NCBI GenBank assembly: GCA_905221605.1
Contig: CAJNDS010000757.1
Coordinates: 197,001 to 261,000 of the forward strand
Direction of reading: 5' to 3'
Length of the DNA stretch: 64,000 nt
DNA from: Symbiodinium natans
Lineage: Eukaryota > Sar > Dinophyceae > Suessiales > Symbiodiniaceae
A program made the translations under genes and the position numbers. Positions 11,306 through 47,500 of the stretch are shown in pieces. Numbering within the stretch: the stretch's first letter is position 1; each line of letters opens with the position of its first letter. The notes under the pieces were generated by a model, which saw only the letters and a program-made list of their open reading frames with translations, was not told where the DNA came from and ran no database searches.

Positions 11306-11908
11306 GTTTAGGGTTTAGGGTTTAGGGTTTACCCGAAAATCTTGAGATCTTTAAACCCAAGCTTACCCTAAAAACTATGCCCTAACCCCTGTAAAACCCT
11401 AAACCCTATAACTCCTACGTGGGGTTCAGGGAAAAGCCTGGAAACCCGAACTGTAATCAGCAAGCCTTTAGGCCTGGGTCTCTTGCTCAAGGCTCCCACA
11501 GCCCCCTTTAGGAATTGTATCTCTTGTTGTAATCTATATAAAGTCCAATGGATGTGAAGACTACCTTATGTTAGTAAGGTTCTGAGGGGAGGATAGGCTC
11601 CAGCCTCTGCACTAGTTTAGACCTCAAAACCCAGCAGTCTTCTGCGAGTAGATCACTCGCAAGACTTCCTGCGCCTAAGCATTCTAAAGCCAGGTACTCC
11701 TAGGAATGCCTGACCCCCTGCACCCTGATCTGGTCAAACCCTAAACTCTAAACCCTAAACCCGAAACCCTAAACAGAACTAAAGACACTAAGCCCTAAAC
11801 CCTAAACCCTAAAGCCTGAACCCTAAACCCTAAACCCTAAACCCTAAACCCTAAACCCTAAATCGTACTGTTCGCCAACAGCCTCGCGCAGCGTTTTTTC
11901 ACCGCTGA
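5305..11908 (+). CDS. Gene 1: EF-hand protein in seven micro-exons (gene-level entry)
   Basis: Unnamed calcium-binding-type protein reconstructed from exons at 5305-5361, 6957-7007, 7824-7858, 9763-9784, 10416-10470, 11110-11168 and 11882-11908. All six junctions keep phase. Joined, they give one canonical 12-residue EF-hand loop with ligands at positions 1, 3, 5, 12 and Gly at 6 (DADSDGYLNSQE, split across 9763-9784 and 10416-10470) and two divergent loops. Segments are paralogous to gene 2 (50.2-54.9 kb): EYGCETQWGLDQRSFFSMV aligns without gaps to 19 residues there, and the GCYC[ST] motif follows both. Donors are GT, GC and GA. The true 5' end lies upstream and was not found. The last exon and stop are the least certain. 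The family is known for Ca2+-dependent regulation; the partner is unknown. Confidence 0.65.
6277..6556. repeat. Local tandem/nested duplication
   Basis: The words cagcttg(g/c)tgttt, ggtt(c)gta(c)tg.tgctatagaatc, gtcataat(t)atggcccttctattc, ccttagaggatctttgacaa and gggtacaaccttaggg each occur two or three times in overlapping order. The pattern looks like an approximately 90-150 bp unit duplicated and then rearranged. No coding is seen. Confidence 0.75.
6957..7007 (+). CDS. Gene 1 exon b, EF-hand-like loop
   Basis: After acceptor ttctcgccag it reads DTSSENGCYCSDEELAR in phase 0, ending before a GC donor. The GCYC-S-D-E-E-L signature recurs at 44.5 kb (GVYCTDEEL) and 54.85 kb (GCYCTENQL). It has an EF-hand-like layout, but several calcium ligands are replaced, so binding is doubtful. 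Spacing from the Val ending exon a to the Gly here equals that in gene 2. Confidence 0.65.
7824..7858 (+). CDS. Gene 1 exon c, exiting helix
   Basis: Preceded by a strong pyrimidine-rich acceptor (gatcccgccccag). It reads AEILEKLKSS plus two bases and ends at a GC donor. Joined to exon b it makes an amphipathic helix, EELAR-AEILEKLK, as expected after an EF-hand loop. Confidence 0.55.
9220..9399. other. Unique GC-rich island with ORFs on both strands
   Basis: About 180 bp free of telomeric repeat. The minus frame reads CIRCDKDSSIRRR, LADRHVKPLWDLFSEI, IEVDCRGRLREFHDMAREQ, has the higher G/C at third positions, and ends at a consensus donor (GTAAGT complement at 9214-9219). The plus frame is also open (ERLFTRHVVEFPQPPP...). 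The island does not fit the phase chain of gene 1. It may be a minus-strand exon of an unrelated gene or a captured gene fragment. The family is not recognised. Confidence 0.4.
9600..9708 (+). repeat. Array of an 8-mer telomere variant (ggggctta)
   Basis: About 13 near-perfect copies of ggggctta, an eight-base variant of TTTAGGG. It lies about 55 bp upstream of the putative gene 1 micro-exon at 9763. Confidence 0.95.
9763..9784 (+). CDS. Gene 1 exon d, 22 nt micro-exon (start of EF loop)
   Basis: Acceptor accatcgtcag, then SLGPLDA, ending at a GA donor (gct|gatgtaag). It supplies the first two loop residues (D-A) that complete D-A-D-S-D-G with the next exon. The phase fits both neighbours. 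The very small size makes the call tentative. Confidence 0.45.
10416..10470 (+). CDS. Gene 1 exon e, EF-hand loop
   Basis: Acceptor cccggaag, then DSDGYLNSQEAQAFAEET plus one base, ending at a GA donor (acag|gagagg). It provides positions 3-12 of a canonical EF-hand loop: Asp3, Asp5, Gly6, Leu8, Glu12. The AFA that follows sits in the same register as AFA after the loop in gene 2 (EELWAFAQ). Confidence 0.75.
11110..11168 (+). CDS. Gene 1 exon f, EF-hand-like segment
   Basis: Acceptor gtacagag, then (G)FDGDVAIWSEEFRDLCQER, ending at a GT donor. It matches the FGCSEDEWDE-AFAELC segment of gene 2 in spacing and in the final Leu-Cys. It also has EF-hand-like Asp3, Asp5, Ile8 and Glu12, but Gly or Arg at loop position 1. 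CCCTAAA-type repeat lies upstream and TTTAGGG downstream. Confidence 0.65.
11175..11331 (+). repeat. TTTAGGG array changing to GGGTTGA array
   Basis: Eight ordinary heptamers, then about ten copies of the homogeneous variant gggttga, then ordinary heptamers again. It begins a few bases after a gene 1 exon, at the 5' end of the intron. A variant block nested in normal repeat indicates local amplification. Confidence 0.95.
11882..11908 (+). CDS. Gene 1 putative terminal exon
   Basis: In the phase set by the previous exon, after acceptor tgttcgccaacag, it reads PRAAFFHR and then TGA. RAAFF resembles KEAFF/QRSFF of the related segments. Another frame stays open longer (SLAQRFFTAERKLP) and ends at TGA at 11948. 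The termination of gene 1 here is weakly supported, although the next gene starts 0.5 kb downstream. Confidence 0.35.
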   Translation, partial: PRAAFFHR

Positions 11909-12355
11909 GCGCAAGCTCCCCGGGCGCCGGCGCTGGCGCGCGGGGCCAGGCCCGGACTGAGTTCAGAGTTTAGGGTTTGGGGTTTGGGGTTTGGGGTTTT
12001 GGGTTTGGGGTTTGGGGTTTAAGGTTTAGGGTATGGGGTTTGGTGTTTAGGGTTTAGGGTTCAGGGTTTAGGGGCCTGTGGTGTTTTTGTTTGCTTTCTA
12101 GAAGTTTGGGGTTTATGTGGGTTTAGGCATTGGGGATTTGGGGTTTGGGTCTCGGGGTTTCTGGCTGCGGGCTTGGAATGTGGGGTTTTTTTGGCTTAGC
12201 CACGCGTGCAAGAGTTTAGGGTTTGTTAGGGTGCTTCGTGCTTAGGGTTTCGCGTTTGGGTTGTTTCGGGGGCCAGGGCGCAGGGTTCCGCTTCAGGGCC
12301 AGACTTCTGGCTTTCTAGCGCACCGTTGGCTTCGCAAGGCTACCCTGAACCACAC

Positions 12356-12419
12356 ACCCTAAACCCTAGCCCATAACCCTAAACCCTAAACCCTAAACCC
12401 TAAACCCTAAACCCTAAAT
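12356..12419 (-). repeat. CCCTAAA array just upstream of SEC22
   Basis: About eight heptamers ending 15 bases before the SEC22 start codon. No TATA box or other promoter motif is recognisable in the 500 bp before the gene. That is not unexpected for dinoflagellates, but proves nothing. Confidence 0.9.
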
Positions 12420-12433
12420 CCCTGGGAGGCAGC

Positions 12434-39534
<27,101 letters not shown>

Positions 39535-39783
39535 GGCTGCTTAGCCCTGCCGCGCCCTGTGGCAGTCTCCCGCACAGAAGCCCTAGGACCCCTCAACCCT
39601 AAACCCCTAAACCCCTGAACCCGAAACCCTAAACCCTAAGCCCTAAACCCTAAACCCTAAACCCTAACAAGGTCCTAGTAGAACATGCCTCCATGTCTGA
39701 AGGCTTCGGCCCTTGAGGTCTCTTTCTGTTTCCGGTTGGCAAAGAGCAGAGCTACTGGTGCAACACAAATCGCTTCGGTTCAA

Positions 39784-39942
39784 GGGTTTAGGGGCTTAGG
39801 GGTTTAGGGGTTTAGGGGTTTAGGGGTTTAGGGGTTTAGGGGCTTAGGGGTTTAGCGGTTTAGGGGTTTAGGGGTTTAGGGGTTTAGGGGTTTAGGGGTT
39901 TAGGGGTTTAGGGGTTTAGGGGTTTAGGGGTTTAGGGGTTTA
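39784..39942 (+). repeat. Array of an 8-mer telomere variant (ggggttta)
   Basis: About 20 copies of ggggttta with three ggggctta or gcggttta variants. It lies 250 bp after the SEC22 stop. Confidence 0.95.
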
Positions 39943-40597
39943 CTGTTTAGGGTTAGGCCATCGACTTCAAAGCGCAATCCCCTAAAAAGGGTTACATAGG
40001 GGGAAGATAGGTTATGCCTAGTTCCCCAACTCCCCACTGAGAGCTAGATAGATGTTTCGGATTTCGATGTCTTCGCTGGGTGCTTCGTACAAGGTTGACT
40101 GCAGGGGCGCGCCTTCAGTGCGTTAACGTCGGCTCGACTTGCAGATTTGAGCCCCACCTGCACATCCGACCGATTAGGCTCGACAAAAAACCGAAGTGCG
40201 CGGAAGCCCTGAACCCTAAACCCCAAACCTTAAACCCTGAAGCCTAAAAACCCTAAACCCCAAACCCCAAACCCTAAACCCTAAACCCCAAACCCCAAAC
40301 CCAAACCATAAACCCTAAACCCTAAATGAACCCGATAAACCCCAGTGCTCGAAAATAGGAGGCCAGCCCGTAGGGCTTAGAACTGGCGACTCGACAGCTT
40401 GTGTAGATCCGATTTCAACCTCCTCAGTTCGGGTTTAGGGTTTGGGGTTTGGGGTTTGGGGTTTAGGGTTTATAAGGCCCTATAAACCCTATAACAGACA
40501 AATTACCTACAGCCCTGCATAGAGCCTGTAAACCCTATAAACCCTACTACATACAAACCTAAGACCCAAAAGACCCTATGAAACCCGATAAGAAGCC

Positions 40598-40712
40598 TCA
40601 ACGGCGGGCTCAAGTGTCGCCGCCTCACCATCAAGTCAGAAACGCTGACGTATCCATTGCTCCAGCGCATCAACCTCTCAAGACCTTCCCAAACCTCGAG
40701 AGCCTTCTGGTC
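40598..40712 (+). other. Candidate exon, unassigned
   Basis: A GC-rich unique island between CCCTATAAA-type repeat and TTTAGGG repeat, the context typical of plus-strand exons here. One frame reads LKCRRLTIKSETLTYPLLQR and onward; another has a leucine-rich stretch (LKTFPNLESLLV). No family match. It lies between SEC22 and gene 2 and could belong to the 5' part of gene 2. Confidence 0.3.
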
Positions 40713-40914
40713 TTTAGGGTTTAGGGTTTGGGGTTTAGGGTTTAGGGTTTGGGGTTTAGGGTTTAGGGTTCAGGTGGGTGATTTCTTAGTAGCTCGGTGG
40801 TGGCTTTTCTTGATGATTTTTGGGGGTTAGGGTCCTGTATCAACTCCCCTCAAAAAAGGGGTTCCCTCTCTTCCAAAAGGGTTCAGGGTTTAGGCTTTTG
40901 GGTTTAGGGCAATG

Positions 40915-41178
40915 TTAGCGGTTCCAATGCATCAAACTCTCAGAAGCGGACCTTCCCGCGTAGTATGCTAGAACGAGACTGCTGTGTGTAACCGCATGGG
41001 CAAGGCTTAGCAGGTTAGTATAGTGGACCAGGGCCACAGGAGCATTTGCCAACTTCGATAGCACGGCTACGTCGCGTGGCGACGTGCTGCCAGCGTACGG
41101 CCAACGGACAAACACGCCGTCAGAGCCGGCTGGTCTCGCATTTGTTACCTTATTGAGTGTGGCGCATGCCAAGGCCAT
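40915..41178 (-). CDS. Hypothetical 87-aa ORF
   Basis: An unusually long ORF for this window, free of telomeric repeat: MALACATLNKVTNARPAG at the start and ASESLMHWNR at the end. Composition is protein-like, with Ala/Leu/Ser-rich helical stretches. No signal peptide, domain or homologue is recognised. It is the only sizeable minus-strand candidate between two plus-strand genes. It could be an exon, a captured fragment or chance. Confidence 0.3.
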   Translation of the reverse strand: MALACATLNKVTNARPAGSDGVFVRWPYAGSTSPRDVAVLSKLANAPVALVHYTNLLSLAHAVTHSSLVLAYYAGRSASESLMHWNR

Positions 41179-41667
41179 CTAATGGCAAGACGTGTGGGTG
41201 GGTTGTTTCGAGAGTTCAGGGTTCAGAGTGTAGGGTAGCTACGTAGCCTAAGGGAGGCCATGGTAGAGTATTAGTACAGTATTCGATTATTCCACTACTA
41301 CTATATTATACTATTCGTATAGTATTGCATTATATATTTTTCGACATCTCTCCAGCTAGGAGGATTAACCAACTTGCGGCTGCCTACAGTCGGGAACCAA
41401 AAGCGCGCTTGACACTCGCTCGTTCAAGCTTACCCCCTCCCCGTGACATTAAACCCCCCCACCCCAACCCCACCCACGCCCCGAATATGAAATACTCTGA
41501 CTATAGTGACATTATACCCTAAACCCTAAACCCTAAATGCGTGCATAGTGTATTGGGGGTATTTAGTTTTTGGGCGGAGGGGACTAGGAATGCGCCTTAA
41601 CGACACGCTCCGAACCCCGACCGCGGAGCCCTCCTGATAAACCCGAAGCTTTGAACCCAGATTGCTG

Positions 41668-41849
41668 GCCCTAAACCCCAAACCCTAAACCCCAAACCCT
41701 AAACCCTAAACCCCCAAACCCCCAAACCCCCAAACCCCAAACCCCAAACCCCAAACCCCAAACCCCAAACCCCAAACCCCAAAACCCAAACCCCAAACCC
41801 CAAACCCCAAACCCCAAACCCCAAACCCTAAACCCTAAACCCTAAACCC
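41668..41849 (-). repeat. Array of CCCCAAA variant
   Basis: About 20 copies of ccccaaa flanked by normal ccctaaa units, a homogenised heptamer variant. Confidence 0.95.
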
Positions 41850-41854
41850 TCCCT

Positions 41855-41950
41855 TTAGAACAGACTCGGGCTCTTTGGTTCCCTGGGCGGCTGTTACCCA
41901 ATGCTCCAGACAGTGCGGGAGTGGAAAGGCAGCACGAGCTCGGGTAGGTT
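41855..41950 (+). other. Candidate exon, unassigned
   Basis: A unique GC-rich island between CCCTAAA-type and TTTGGGG/TTTAGGG repeats. A plus frame reads LFGSLGGCYPMLQTVREWKG, and a possible GC donor follows gaaag. Not placed in the phase chain of gene 2. Confidence 0.3.
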
Positions 41951-42894
41951 GCGGGTTTGGGGTTTAGGGTTTAGGGTCGCCTGAGGCCCTAAACTGCCCG
42001 GAGCCGTAAGACCTAAACTGGTTGAGAAGGTGCACTCATTCCCCCACTATGATGTCAAACCACGATTTCAGGCTTCTGACGAATTGTGCGATTTGGGGTT
42101 AGGTTTAGGTGTTTAGTTTGGTGGACGGGGCATTGGCGTGAGGACGCGGGGCTCTGCTTGGGGCAGTTTGTGCTGGTGTGTTGATTTGCAACTCTGTGTT
42201 CTTGATACAGGAACTTGGATTAGACTAACATGGCAGGGCTACAACGGAAATGATTGTGTCCTTTCATCATCACAGTGCTTACTTTAGGTTCCTTAACATG
42301 CTTAACGGCAACCCAGCAGAAGGATGCCAGGTGAGCCTTAAACACTAAACCCTATACCCTATACCCTAAACCCTAAACCCTAAACCCCAAGCCCTAAAGC
42401 CTAAAGCCTAAAGCCTAAACCCTAAACCCTAAACCCTAAACCCTAAACCCTAAACCCTCACCAGGAGGCACGGTGCCTGCCAGATCAGGGGGCTGGCGCC
42501 CGAGGAGGGGTGTTAAAGGAGCTCGTCGTTGTACCCCAAAGCGCCTAGGGTTTGGGGTTTGGGGTTTAGGATTTAGGGTTTGGGGTTTAGGGTTTAGGGC
42601 TTGGGGTTTAGGGTTTAGGGTTTGGGGTTTGGGGTCTAGGGTTTGGGGTTTTGGTGGGGTTTTTGGGGGCTCAGGGTATGAGCCCGTGAGAATTAAAATG
42701 TCTAGTTCTGACGCCTGTCGCCGTGAGTTTGAAATCGGATCTTCCAGCTGCAGGTAATTCGGAAACAGCCTCCCCCTAAGCTCTAGACCCTAAGCCCTAC
42801 ACCCTAAGCCCGGAACCGTAAACCCCTAAACCCCTAAACCCGAAACCCTAACCCCTGAATATCAAAAAGCCCTACGCTCCCAACAGCTCCTAGA

Positions 42895-43055
42895 TCCTAA
42901 CAGCCCTTAGAAGCCCTTAAGAGCCCGTTAACAGCCCTTGAAAGGCCTAGAAGCCCTTTAAAAGCCCTTAGGAGCCCTTCAGAGCCCTTTAACAGCCCTT
43001 AGAAGCCTTCGAAATAAAAGCCCTTAGAAGCCCTTAAAAGCCCTTACGCTGCGTG
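42895..43055 (-). repeat. About 10-bp repeat (agcccttaga)
   Basis: About 15 degenerate copies of agcccttaga, agcccttaaa or agccctttaa. A G-rich counterpart (aggagggttta) fills 43140-43340. Confidence 0.85.
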
Positions 43056-43984
43056 CCCAGTGGAGCTTCCCATCCTTTAGCTGGCTGGTCGACCAGGGGG
43101 AGCGAGGCAGCTTTTGGTGAGGGCTTTGGTTCAGGACTTGGGAGGGTTGCGGGCTTAGGGTTTTTAGGAGGGTTTAGGGTTGGGAGGGTTCAGGCCTAGG
43201 TTTCAGGTTAGGAGGGTTTAGGGCTTGGGGTTAGGAGGGTTTAGGGCTTATAGAGGGTTACGAGGGTCGACGAGGGTTTAGGGCTTAGGTTAGGAGGGTT
43301 AGGAGGGTTAGGGTTTAGGCGTAGGGTTTAGTTTTGAGGGTTCCCTCGCACTTTAGGGTTTTAGGGTTGTTTTTTCAGGGCTCTAAGGCCTCCCAAAAAG
43401 TTTCTCTTACCTCACAGCCCCTCTTATATCTGACATGGTTTAGGGTTTAGGGTCCCTTCCGAGCTACTAGTTGCAGCACAGGCCCTTCTGTGTTCCAAGC
43501 CAGATATTGATTCCCCCCCCCCCCCCCCCCCCCTGTGCGCGGGTAGATGCACCTGCAGCCCTTCGGGTTTAGGGTTTAGGGTTTGCGGTTCAGGGTTTAG
43601 GGTTTAGGGATTAGGGTTCAGGGTTCAGGGTTCAGGGTTTTCGGATTGGGGTGCCGAGTGTCTTCCGCGTACATTGTTCGTGGTGCTTAGGAGGATGCTG
43701 GAGGATCCCTGCCGGCCATGCAGAATGCAGGGTTTAGGGTTTAGGGTTTAGGGTTTAGGGTTCAGGGTTCAGGGTTCGGGGTTGGGACAACATGAGATGA
43801 GATTCGATTGCTCCGCAAAGTGGATCGCCGATGCTGCAGGGCTGCTTAGCGTAGCTTTGGGGCTGCCAGGGGCCTGTACTAAACCTGCCCCCGGGATGAT
43901 TGATCTAAATAGTGGGCCCCTTTCGTACCCTAAACCCTAGACCCGAAACCCCAGAAAAACCCTTAAGCCTAAACCCTGGTACCC

Positions 43985-44240
43985 TAGGCGTTAAGGGAGA
44001 TATAGTTGACAATCAAGACAGTGCTTTTAATTTCCTCCGCTGGTTGCCACGCCCCGGGCCCCGCGAACCAGCCCGCCGCAGAATCTTCAACTTTGAAGCC
44101 ATAGCCCCCCAAGCTTCCCAATTCAGGGATGGGGCTCTGCTTCGAGACTCGCAAACATGCTTGTGGGCTACTGTTATGAAGCTTCGTAGAGTTACGAAGC
44201 TTCTGGGTTCAACAAAGGCAGATCTCCACAGTCTTTAGAC
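43985..44240 (+). other. Non-repeat segment with open plus frame
   Basis: About 85 codons are open (GDIVDNQDSAFNFLRWLPRP at the start, RRVTKLLGSTKADLHSL before TAG at 44236). The family is not recognised. It contains the perfect hairpin at 44178-44203 and may be a transposed fragment rather than an exon of gene 2. Confidence 0.3.
44178..44203. repeat. Perfect short hairpin
   Basis: gaagcttcgta and its exact complement tacgaagcttc are separated by the four-base loop gagt. Such a tight palindrome is unusual in this window. Confidence 0.85.
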
Positions 44241-44510
44241 TTGGTGGCCCTGTTGTGCCCCTTTACTTTTTCTTTGGCTCCACATTCCCCTGTAAAGTAG
44301 CCAACCCCAAACAAGGTGCCTTATCATAATATGGTTCCTGGCCCTAAACCCTAAACCCTAAACTCTAAACCTTAAACCCTTAACCCTAAGCCCATATAAC
44401 TTATAAACCCTAAGCCCTCCTTACTGTGTAATCTGGTTTCTGGCCTAACCCTAAACCCTAAACCCTAAACCCTTAACCCTAAACCCTACACCCTAAACCC
44501 TAAACCGGAG

Positions 44511-44571
44511 AGTCGACACAGGCGTTTATTGCACCGACGAGGAGCTTCGCCTCATGCTGCAGGGCCGCAAG
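44511..44571 (+). CDS. Gene 2 exon, GVYC EF-like motif
   Basis: Acceptor taaaccggag (or cacacag at 44521). Reads VDTGVYCTDEELRLMLQGRK, ending at a GT donor. Same signature as GCYCSDEEL (gene 1) and GCYCTENQL (54852). A CCCTAAA array lies upstream and TTTAGGG downstream. The exon that should supply the start of the loop was not found. Confidence 0.6.
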
Positions 44572-47500
44572 GTTCCTTTAGGGTCGGGGGCTTGGGGGTT
44601 TAGGGTTTAGGGTTTAGGGTTTAGGGTTTAGGGTTTAGGGTTTAGGGTTGGGGGTTTAGGGTTTAGGGTTGGAGGTTTATGGTTTGGGGTTTAGGGTTTA
44701 GGGTTTAGGGTCGGGGTCGTCAGCCCGAAACCCTCAAACCTAAACCCTAAACCCTCTTACGACCCTAACCCTAAACCCGAAACCGTAAACCCCCAAAGCC
44801 TAGGGTTTAGGGTTTAGGGTTCAGGGTTCAGGGTTTAGGGTTTAGGGGGCCTATAACCCAGTTTTGGCCCTGCCGTGCTTTTGGGAAGTGCCCCCCCCCC
44901 CCCCCCCCCCGCAAGTTCGTGCATGGAGCTTTGCAGCACGAGCTTGGGCTTGCGAGGGTCTCGCCATCTTCCTCGAAAAATTGGCTTTGAAAGGTTTAGG
45001 GTTTAGGGTTAGGGTTTCGGGTTTGGGGTTTAGGGTTTAGGGTTTAGAGTTTGGGGTTTGGGGTTTCTGCTAGAATGCCCAGTAGCAACCTTACTCCGTT
45101 TTTGTGGGGCGTCAGAACTTCATAAGCTCCTTTGAGCCAAAACGGTACCAGAGGGTACCTTTTTATGCTCACGTTCCTGGAAAACTTAGCCAGCGTAACG
45201 ATTTTGAGTTGTACTTTATGCCGACAGACCCCTCAACCCCCAAACCGCCAAACCCCTAAACCCCTAAACCCCTAAGCCCCTAAACCCCTAAATCCCTAAA
45301 CGCCTAAACCCCTGAACCCCTAAACCCCTAAACCCTAAACTCAGCCACTGGTGCATCCTAGCTTCCCCTCACTGGTACCGATCTTTCCAGAGTTTGATCC
45401 CGCGAAAGAGCTTGGGGGGATATGAGGTGCCTATTTCCCCGTTCCCTAGGAAGAACCCCTAAACCCCTCAACCGCCAAACCCCTAAACCCCTAAACCCCT
45501 AAACCCCTAAACCCCTAAACCCCTAAACCCCTAAACCCCTAAACCCCTCAACCCCTCAACCCCTCAACCCCTCAACCCCTCAACCCCTCAACCCCTAAAC
45601 CCCTAAACCCCTAAACCCTAAACCCCAAAAAAGAATCCCCGGCCAGGTCTCAAATCCACTGCCCCCAGCACCGGCCGACGGTTTCTGGGCATTGGGCTTA
45701 GGAAGTGTTGGTTTAGGGTTTAGGGTTTAGGGTTTAGGGTTTAGGGTTTAGGGTTTAGGGTTTAGGGTTTTGGTTGGGATTTCAGGAGAGCCTTTCGAGC
45801 TCCGGGTTTCAGGGTGTAGGGTTGGGGGGTTCAGGGACTACATGGGGCATTGGGATTGGCGAACAGGCTGCGGTTTTTGTGGGATGGTAGGCTCTAACCT
45901 ATCGTGGTGTAGGGTTCCCCAAAACCCGAAGCCCTAAGCCCTAAACCCTAAACCCTAAACCCTAAACCCTCTGCTTATTGCAGGTCGTCGGATGCCTGAT
46001 GAGACCCTCCCTGCGGCCAGTCCTCAAAACAGAAAAGCCTAGTTTAGGGTTTAGGGTTTAGGGTTTATAGAAATTGTATAGGGTTTGGGTCCGGAGTTTT
46101 GACCGCATTTTGTGCGGTTTTGTTTTTTGCTTTTGGTTCAAAAAAGCTGAAAAACACTGGCTTTTTCAGCCTTTTTTCAAGCCTTCGAAAAAACGCTCTC
46201 CAGAGTTTCGAGCGGGCGCAACCTAAGGAAAATCCCTATGTTTTTGCTCGAATTCGGGGTTTTTGAAGACCCAAAATGGCAAAACATCGCTAAAATCAGC
46301 CATTGTGGGGCTGCAAACCTTTTGGCCTTAATTCAGGGCCTGTGCAGGCTCGATTCGCAAAAAATGCCATTTTGGGTGGTTTCCAAGGCCGCCAACCTAA
46401 GGAAAATCCCTATGTTTTGGCCTTAACTCAGGGTTTTTGAAGGCCCAAATGGTCAAAAATCGCAAAAATTTGCCATTTTGGTGGTCTCCAGGCTGCCAAA
46501 CTAGGGCCAAACTGGTCAAACATCACAAAAATGTGCCATTTTGATGGTTTCCAAGGCCGCCAACCTAAGGAAATCCCTATGTTTTTGCATTATTTCCTTG
46601 TTTCCGGGTTTTTGAAAGCCCAAAATGGTCAAAAATCGCCAAAATTGGTAATTTTGTGGCTGCCAACCTAAGGAAAATCCCTATGTTTTGCCTTAATTCC
46701 GGGTTTTTGAAGGCCCAAAATGGTCAAAAATCACGAAAATTTGCCACTTGGGTGTTTCCAAGGCTGCCAATCTAGGGAAAATCCTTATGTTTTGGCCTGA
46801 ATTCAAGGTTTGTGAAGGCTCAAATGGACAACAGTTTGCCATTTGTGTGGTTTGCAAAATCCTTATCTTTTGTCCTTAAAACAGGGCCTGCGAAGGCGCA
46901 CCATTGTGCTTGGTGAGGCTATACAATTTCCATTTATACAGGTCTTGAGGGTTTAGGGTTTAGGGTTTAGGGTTTAGGGTTTAGGGTTTAGAGTTTAGGG
47001 TTTAGGATTTAGGGCTTAGGGTTTGTAGGCTTTAAGGTTGGGGTCTGAACCCCAGACCCCCAACACCTTGAAGCCACAAGCCTCCTGGAAGCAACCCAAA
47101 CCCCTAAACCCTAAACCCAATAAGGGCCTAGCAACCCTAAACCCTAAACCCTGAACCCTGAACCCTGAACCCCAACAGAAGTTGCCCAGGGCCCCGCGGC
47201 CGCCCCTCCAGGTCCTCCTGGTCTGGAGGCCTCCATGGCAGGGTTGAGGGTTTAGGGTTTAGGGTTTAGGGTTTAGGGTTTAGGGTTTAGGGTTTAGGGT
47301 TTAGGGTTTTGTAGGGGGCTCTTGTTGGGGTATCTTAGGGTATCCAGCGGCTGTATTGAGGTATAAGGGTAACAGATAAAGAGGCCATGGCAAGGTCTGC
47401 GGATTTTTCAGGCCATGGGGTTTAGGGTTTCGGGTTTAGGGTCTAGGGTATTAGGGTTCAGGGTTTAGGGCAAGGGTTTTTGGTTTAGGGCTTAGGGTTT

